The notes below the pieces were generated by a model, which worked only from the letters and a program-made list of their open reading frames with translations, did not search any database and had not been told where the DNA came from. The translations under genes and the position numbers were made by a program. Of a stretch of 8,277 nt of DNA, positions 4,953-8,277 are shown in pieces. Numbering within the stretch: the stretch's first letter is position 1; the number at the start of each line of letters is the position of its first letter. The stretch is from Candidatus Methanomethylophilaceae archaeon (lineage in GTDB: Archaea; Thermoplasmatota; Thermoplasmata; Methanomassiliicoccales; Methanomethylophilaceae): positions 1 through 8,277 of the forward strand of contig JAEDJU010000051.1 of the NCBI GenBank assembly GCA_016296195.1. Direction: 5' to 3'.

Positions 4953-5492
4953 ATGTTTGAAATGTGTGATACGGATTCACCCGCCGATCAGATGAGCGGA
5001 ATCCCAAGGATTGTTGTCGTGGGCCTCGGAAGCCCCATAATGTGCGATGATGCGGTCGGACTCAGGGTGTCGGAGAGGATCGAATCGATGGGACTCGAGA
5101 ACGTGGACTGCTGCCAGGAGGCCATAGGGGGATTGGACATCCTCCCCGTGATCCACGGATACGACTACGCGGTCATAGTTGATGCCATCCAGACCATGCA
5201 GTACGACCCGGGAACCGTCATGCTGTTCTCGGAGTCGGATTTCGCGGATGTCGTGGCAGATGCCGCCACACACGATGTCAACCTCCCCACCGCACTGAAG
5301 ATCGGAAGGGGGATGGACCCCGACATAATGCCTAAGGAGGTCAGGTTCGTGGCCATCGAGGTGGATGACATCAAGACGGTCACCGAGACCATGACCCCTG
5401 CCGTGGAGGCATCCGTCGACAGTGCGACGGACGCTGTCCTCCACGTGATATCCGAGCTCAGAAAGCGAGCGCGGACGGATCGTAGTTCTTGA
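4953..5492 (+). CDS. [NiFe]-hydrogenase maturation endopeptidase (HycI/HyaD family)
   Basis: This protease cleaves the C-terminal extension of a [NiFe]-hydrogenase large subunit after nickel insertion. The 179-residue product has the family fold signature VVVGLGSPIMCDDAVG (21-36). The three nickel-sensing positions known in E. coli HybD (E16, D62, H93) correspond to D33, D77 (in VDAIQ) and H107 (in THDVNLP). Ser replaces the usual Asn of the GxGN motif (S27). A short N-terminal extension of about 17 residues precedes the first strand. ATG 4953 is chosen because GGAGG (4940-4944) lies 8 nt upstream; a TTG at 4926 would overlap the promoter. It is divergent from the regulator gene and its 3' end overlaps the M16 peptidase gene by 35 bp. 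The substrate may be the MvhA- or Frh-type large subunit encoded elsewhere; none is in the window. Confidence 0.9.
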   Translation: MFEMCDTDSPADQMSGIPRIVVVGLGSPIMCDDAVGLRVSERIESMGLENVDCCQEAIGGLDILPVIHGYDYAVIVDAIQTMQYDPGTVMLFSESDFADVVADAATHDVNLPTALKIGRGMDPDIMPKEVRFVAIEVDDIKTVTETMTPAVEASVDSATDAVLHVISELRKRARTDRSS

Positions 5493-6732
5493 TCTTCCTT
5501 GCGCCCTTTCCGAGGACCACGGTGTTCATGCGGTCGGCACGGAGCAGGTCCTCCGCAACACGCATGACATCATCCTCGGTGACGGCGTCGATCTTCTCGA
5601 GACGCTGCTCCAGGGACTCCGTGGAACCGTTGAGCATGTGGTTGACACCGAGCCTGTACAGCCTGTGCTCCGTCGACTCCATAGCCCTGACGTTGGCACC
5701 CTTGATCAGCCTCTTAGCCCTGTCGAGCTCACCCTTCTCCAAGCCCTCCTTGAGGAGTCCGGAGTATACGGATGCGGTGGTCTCCATGGCCTCGATGACG
5801 TTCTCGTCGGTACAGGACATGTACGTGGTGAGGGAGCTGGCATCGCTGCACTGGGAGACGGTGGAGTACACGGAGTAGACGAGGGCCTTCTTCTCCCTGA
5901 CGGCCTGGAAAAGCCTGGAGCTCGTACCGGAACCGAGGACCGCACTGAGCATCGTGACGGCCATCCTGTCATCGCTGGATGCACCGTACGAGGGGAATCC
6001 CATGGCCACCTGGTAGTGATCGGCCTCGTTCTTCACGAACCTGTACTCGGACACAGGTGTCGGAGGTGCCGTCCTGACGTTCCTCTGACCTCCCGCCTTG
6101 CAGTCCAGGGTCTCCTCGGCCCATGCCACAGTGTCGTCTATATCGGCGGAACCTGCGGCGAACACGGCGAGGTTCGGGATCCTGTACTTCTCCTCGTAGT
6201 ACTTCCTGAGGTCCTCGGAGGTCATGTTCCTCACCAGGTCCTCCTCCCCTCCCTCATCCTGGGAGAGCGCATGTCCCCTCCACAGGGTGGACTCGAAGAG
6301 GTCGTGGATGTACGAGTCGGGCTCGTTCTTGATCATGCTGAGCTCTTGGAGGACGATCTTCTTCTCCAGTTCGGTGTCCTTCTCGTTGATCATCGGGTTG
6401 GCGACGATGTCGCCCACCAGGTCCTTCGCCACATCGGCGGTCTCCCTGATGGTGATGCCGTAGAATGCGGTCATCTCCCTGCCGGTGAAGGCGTTCATCT
6501 CCCCTCCGGCACCCTCCATCTCCTTCGCCATCTGATAGGAGTCCCTGGTCTTGGTCTCCCTGAAGACGGTGTGCTCCAGGAGATGCGACAGTCCGAGGAT
6601 GTCCTGGGTCTCATCCCTGGAACCGGTGGCCACGGCGATCATGTATCCGACGCTCTGGCTGTCCGGGATGTTCTCTACCACCACGGGTATGCCGCCCGAG
6701 GTCCTGGAAACGGAGATGGTGTGTTCGCTCAT
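5458..6732 (-). CDS. M16-family (pitrilysin/processing-peptidase-like) zinc metallopeptidase
   Basis: A 424-residue single-chain M16B-type peptidase, the length usual for the two-domain half-clamshell that dimerises. The inverted zinc motif HxxEH is HLLEH (H50, E53, H54), and the third ligand is E130 in VLQEL, 76 residues after H54, as in the family. The C-terminal domain keeps the substrate-holding Arg and Tyr in SSRLFQAVREKKALVYSVYS (R279, Y286). Both halves are therefore present and it should be active. There is no signal peptide or membrane segment, so it is cytosolic. Family members degrade short peptides or process precursors; the archaeal substrate is not known. ATG 6732 is 27 bp from the AT box shared with the PAC2 gene, and no good Shine-Dalgarno is seen, so it is probably leaderless. 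Its 3' end overlaps the hydrogenase protease gene in convergent orientation. Confidence 0.94.
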   Translation of the reverse strand: MSEHTISVSRTSGGIPVVVENIPDSQSVGYMIAVATGSRDETQDILGLSHLLEHTVFRETKTRDSYQMAKEMEGAGGEMNAFTGREMTAFYGITIRETADVAKDLVGDIVANPMINEKDTELEKKIVLQELSMIKNEPDSYIHDLFESTLWRGHALSQDEGGEEDLVRNMTSEDLRKYYEEKYRIPNLAVFAAGSADIDDTVAWAEETLDCKAGGQRNVRTAPPTPVSEYRFVKNEADHYQVAMGFPSYGASSDDRMAVTMLSAVLGSGTSSRLFQAVREKKALVYSVYSTVSQCSDASSLTTYMSCTDENVIEAMETTASVYSGLLKEGLEKGELDRAKRLIKGANVRAMESTEHRLYRLGVNHMLNGSTESLEQRLEKIDAVTEDDVMRVAEDLLRADRMNTVVLGKGARKIKNYDPSALAF

Positions 6733-6754
6733 GGTCCCGATGTAGAAAAGAACC

Positions 6755-6763
6755 TATTATTAT
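6755..6763. promoter_or_regulatory. Shared AT box between the M16 and PAC2 genes
   Basis: TATTATTAT (ATAATAATA on the other strand) is centred at 6759, 27 bp from the M16 ATG (6732) and 26 bp from the PAC2 ATG (6785). No other TATA-like sequence occurs in the 52-bp gap, so one element probably serves both directions with leaderless mRNAs. Confidence 0.6.
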
Positions 6764-6784
6764 CACTAGCGGAATCACCCGTAT

Positions 6785-7510
6785 ATGACAATAAAGACCA
6801 CCAGATACTCGGACATGGGGCTGGAGAGGCCCATCGCGGTCGTCGGTTTCCCCGGTGCCGGGCTGGTCAGTTCCATCGTCCCCAACTACCTGGTGGGACA
6901 GCTTTCCATGACCCCTCTCGCCGGGATGTCCTCGCCCGAGATGCCGCCCTACTGTCTGATAGCGGGAGGCCTCGCGATGCCCCCCGTGAGGTTCTACGGC
7001 AGGAAGGGCAAAGGGAAGAATGCGAGGGACATGATCGTGTGCATGTCCGAATACGCACCCAAGCCAGAGGACTGCTACCTTCTGGCGGAGGAGATCCTCA
7101 GGTACCTGAAGCGCATGGGATGCGAGACCATCGTCTGCCTGGAGGGTGTGCCGAGGTACACCGAGGAGGATGTCATGATGGTATGCGGATGCGGGGAGAA
7201 CACCAGGGACCTCATGAGGAAGACCAAGCTGAAGGAGCTCTCCAACGGGATGATCCGCGGGATGACCGGAGTCATGCTCTACGACGGTCCCGGATGGGGC
7301 ATCGATGTCATATCCCTGGTATGTCCCGCGAACCAGTCGCTCCCGGACCCCGGTGCGGCCGTGGGATTCCTCAAACCCCTGTCGAAGCTCGTTCCCGGAC
7401 TGAAGGTCAACCCCCAGCCGCTCATGGACGAGGCCGACCAGATCAAGAAGCGCATGGACGAGCAGGCCGCAGAGAACAACGACCTCCTGTCCAGGCAGAT
7501 CTACGGATGA
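6785..7510 (+). CDS. PAC2-family protein, probable proteasome assembly chaperone (PbaA/PbaB-like)
   Basis: A 241-residue PAC2-family protein, related to eukaryotic PAC1/PAC2 and archaeal PbaA/PbaB, which aid assembly or activation of the 20S proteasome. The family marker GFPGAGLVSS lies at 21-30, after the first strand (PIAVV). Further PAC2-like elements are VCLEGVPRYTEEDV (117-130) and NGMIRGMTGVMLYDG (154-168). The C-terminal part (213-238) is charged and probably helical. The last three residues are I239-Y240-G241, an HbYX motif (hydrophobic-Tyr-any), which in PAN, PA200 and archaeal PbaA docks into alpha-subunit pockets of the proteasome. This supports a proteasome-binding role over an unrelated PAC2 function. 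The start ATG 6785 is 26 bp from the AT box it shares with the M16 gene, with no Shine-Dalgarno. A T-rich tract follows the stop. Confidence 0.9.
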   Translation: MTIKTTRYSDMGLERPIAVVGFPGAGLVSSIVPNYLVGQLSMTPLAGMSSPEMPPYCLIAGGLAMPPVRFYGRKGKGKNARDMIVCMSEYAPKPEDCYLLAEEILRYLKRMGCETIVCLEGVPRYTEEDVMMVCGCGENTRDLMRKTKLKELSNGMIRGMTGVMLYDGPGWGIDVISLVCPANQSLPDPGAAVGFLKPLSKLVPGLKVNPQPLMDEADQIKKRMDEQAAENNDLLSRQIYG

Positions 7511-7523
7511 GGGTCCATACCCC

Positions 7524-7538
7524 ATCCTTTTTCCTTTC
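7524..7538 (+). terminator. T-rich tract after the PAC2 gene
   Basis: A pyrimidine stretch with a five-T run then a three-T run begins about 14 bases after the stop codon. No stem precedes it. Archaeal RNA polymerase can terminate at T tracts alone, and the next gene has its own TATA box. Confidence 0.45.
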
Positions 7539-7580
7539 CCCATCACCCGTCTCCCTGTTGTTTCCAGATGAGGTGAACAA

Positions 7581-7588
7581 TAATATAC
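7581..7588 (+). promoter_or_regulatory. TATA box of pdaD
   Basis: TAATATAC is centred 24-25 bp upstream of the ATG at 7609, in an otherwise GC-rich setting, again placing transcription start at or next to the start codon. No Shine-Dalgarno is present. Confidence 0.6.
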
Positions 7589-7608
7589 GGTCCACCAATG
7601 TCCGAGCC

Positions 7609-8082
7609 ATGGAACTCGTCCCATCTAAATTCTTCATCACCCACAGCTCGGCAGTGAGCCCCGTATCGGACCTCAACGCATTCGACAGGGCACTCATATC
7701 CGCCGGGATCGGAGAGCAGAACCTCGTCTCGGTCTCATCGGTCATCCCCGTGGGAGCGGAATGCGTCGAGATCTGCGAGATGCCGATGGGTGCCATCACA
7801 CACTGCGTCCTCGCTCAGATGAGGGGATGCGAGGGAGAGACCATCGCCGCCGGGATCGCCTACGCCTACAGGAAAGACGGAAAGGGAGGATACGTTGCGG
7901 AGGGACACATCCATGGTTCCGCCGCATCCCTGAAGGAGATCCTCAAATGGAAGATGGACGAGATGTCGAGGATCCGCAACGTGGAGTTCGAGGAGATCCA
8001 GTTCGTCACCGAGGAACTGGCCATCCCCATGGACAACTACGGATGCTGCATCGCCGCACTCGTCTTCACGGAGTACCGCTGA
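7609..8082 (+). CDS. pdaD: Pyruvoyl-dependent arginine decarboxylase
   Basis: This enzyme decarboxylates arginine to agmatine, the first step of archaeal polyamine synthesis; agmatine is also used to modify tRNA-Ile(CAT) in archaea. The 157-residue proenzyme is the usual length. It starts with the family N-terminus (VPSKFFITHSSAVSP), and the self-cleavage region NLVSVSSVIP holds the Ser-Ser pair S43-S44. By analogy with the Methanocaldococcus enzyme, cleavage between them gives a beta chain (1-43) and an alpha chain whose S44 becomes the pyruvoyl group. The conserved core GETIAAGIAYAY (76-87) is intact. ATG 7609 is favoured by the TATA spacing and homology; the reading frame stays open far upstream, but that stretch overlaps other genes and lacks family similarity. 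The zinc-ribbon gene follows after one base. Confidence 0.95.
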   Translation: MELVPSKFFITHSSAVSPVSDLNAFDRALISAGIGEQNLVSVSSVIPVGAECVEICEMPMGAITHCVLAQMRGCEGETIAAGIAYAYRKDGKGGYVAEGHIHGSAASLKEILKWKMDEMSRIRNVEFEEIQFVTEELAIPMDNYGCCIAALVFTEYR

Positions 8083-8083
8083 G

Positions 8084-8277
8084 ATGTACGGACTCGCACT
8101 GTGCGGGATATGCAGGAGGCCCAGGGTGGCGGACAAGTCCTTCGCCACATCCACATGCCCCTACTGCAACGCATCCGAGAAGACCAAAGACCTGGTGTTC
8201 TACTTCGAATCGCCCGACCAGGACGTCGTCAGGCAGGCACTGAGCCAGGCCACGGGATTCGTTCCCCCGGACATGGT
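8084..8277 (+). CDS. Small zinc-ribbon protein (partial, C-terminus beyond window)
   Basis: The first 64 residues are visible. Two CxxC pairs, C7/C10 (CGIC) and C25/C28 (CPYC), form a zinc ribbon, followed by a short strand (DLVFYFES) and a helix (VVRQALSQATGF). The arrangement MY-hydrophobic-CxxC-CxxC-strand-helix resembles archaeal DUF1922/DUF5817-type proteins, whose function is not known; this comparison is from memory and tentative. The ATG lies one base after the pdaD stop, with GGAG 10 nt upstream inside pdaD, so the two genes are probably cotranscribed and translationally coupled. A role in nucleic-acid binding is possible from the ribbon but unproven. Confidence 0.75.
   Translation, partial: MYGLALCGICRRPRVADKSFATSTCPYCNASEKTKDLVFYFESPDQDVVRQALSQATGFVPPDM

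Noticed and set aside
5638..8082. An 814-codon plus-strand open frame that runs in frame into pdaD
   Set aside because: It is antisense to the M16 gene and out of frame with the PAC2 gene, both of which have intact family motifs. Its translation is low-complexity Gly/Leu/Val/Asp-rich, then Arg/Gly-rich. Only the last 157 codons are pdaD.

Overview
The window comes from a methanogenic archaeon, most likely one of the Methanomassiliicoccales or a close relative within the Thermoplasmatota. This placement is an inference. It rests on a heterodisulfide reductase hdrCB pair, an archaeal eS1 (S3Ae) ribosomal protein, an archaeal elongator tRNA-Met with an anticodon-loop intron, a PAC2-family proteasome-assembly-type protein and a pyruvoyl-dependent arginine decarboxylase. 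GC-rich genes with short AT-rich TATA-like promoters, many placed for leaderless mRNAs, also fit. No rRNA or mcr gene is present to fix the lineage.

Layout. Positions 1-844 (minus strand): an ArsA/Get3-type ATPase cut by the window edge. 935-1043 (minus): intron-containing tRNA-Met(CAT). 1194-1937 (minus): ribosomal protein eS1 with an acidic C-terminal tail. 1938-2195: a 258-bp gap with an AT-rich promoter region and a GC-rich, hairpin-forming block. 2196-2597 (minus): a GNAT acetyltransferase. 2670-4015 (minus): the hdrC-hdrB operon. 4102-4902 (minus): a winged-helix LysR/ModE-like regulator. 4953-5492 (plus): a [NiFe]-hydrogenase maturation protease, divergent from the regulator. 5458-6732 (minus): an M16 zinc peptidase that overlaps the protease gene tail to tail. 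6785-7510 (plus): a PAC2-family protein ending in an HbYX-like tail, divergent from the peptidase. 7609-8082 (plus): pyruvoyl-dependent arginine decarboxylase. 8084-8277 (plus): a small zinc-ribbon protein cut by the window edge.

How the genes fit together. Positions 2670-5492 form a hydrogen/heterodisulfide neighbourhood: a hydrogenase maturation protease, a one-domain-plus-sensor regulator, and HdrC/HdrB, which reduce CoM-S-S-CoB with electrons that in hydrogenotrophic methanogens come from a [NiFe] hydrogenase. A perfect 15-bp palindrome sits on the hdrC TATA region, and its 7-bp half recurs in the promoter region between the regulator and the protease. Regulation by the encoded factor is therefore a testable idea, not a demonstrated fact. 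Positions 5458-7510 form a second, protein-quality-flavoured pair (M16 peptidase and PAC2 protein).

The most distinctive structural pattern is that both divergent pairs (start codons 4902/4953 and 6732/6785) have their starts only about 50 bp apart. A single AT-rich box lies at the exact midpoint, about 26 bp from each start codon. This is the geometry expected if one TBP site served two leaderless transcripts. No CRISPR array, insertion sequence, prophage or obvious transferred island is seen, and I do not see a clearly novel defence or metabolic system here.
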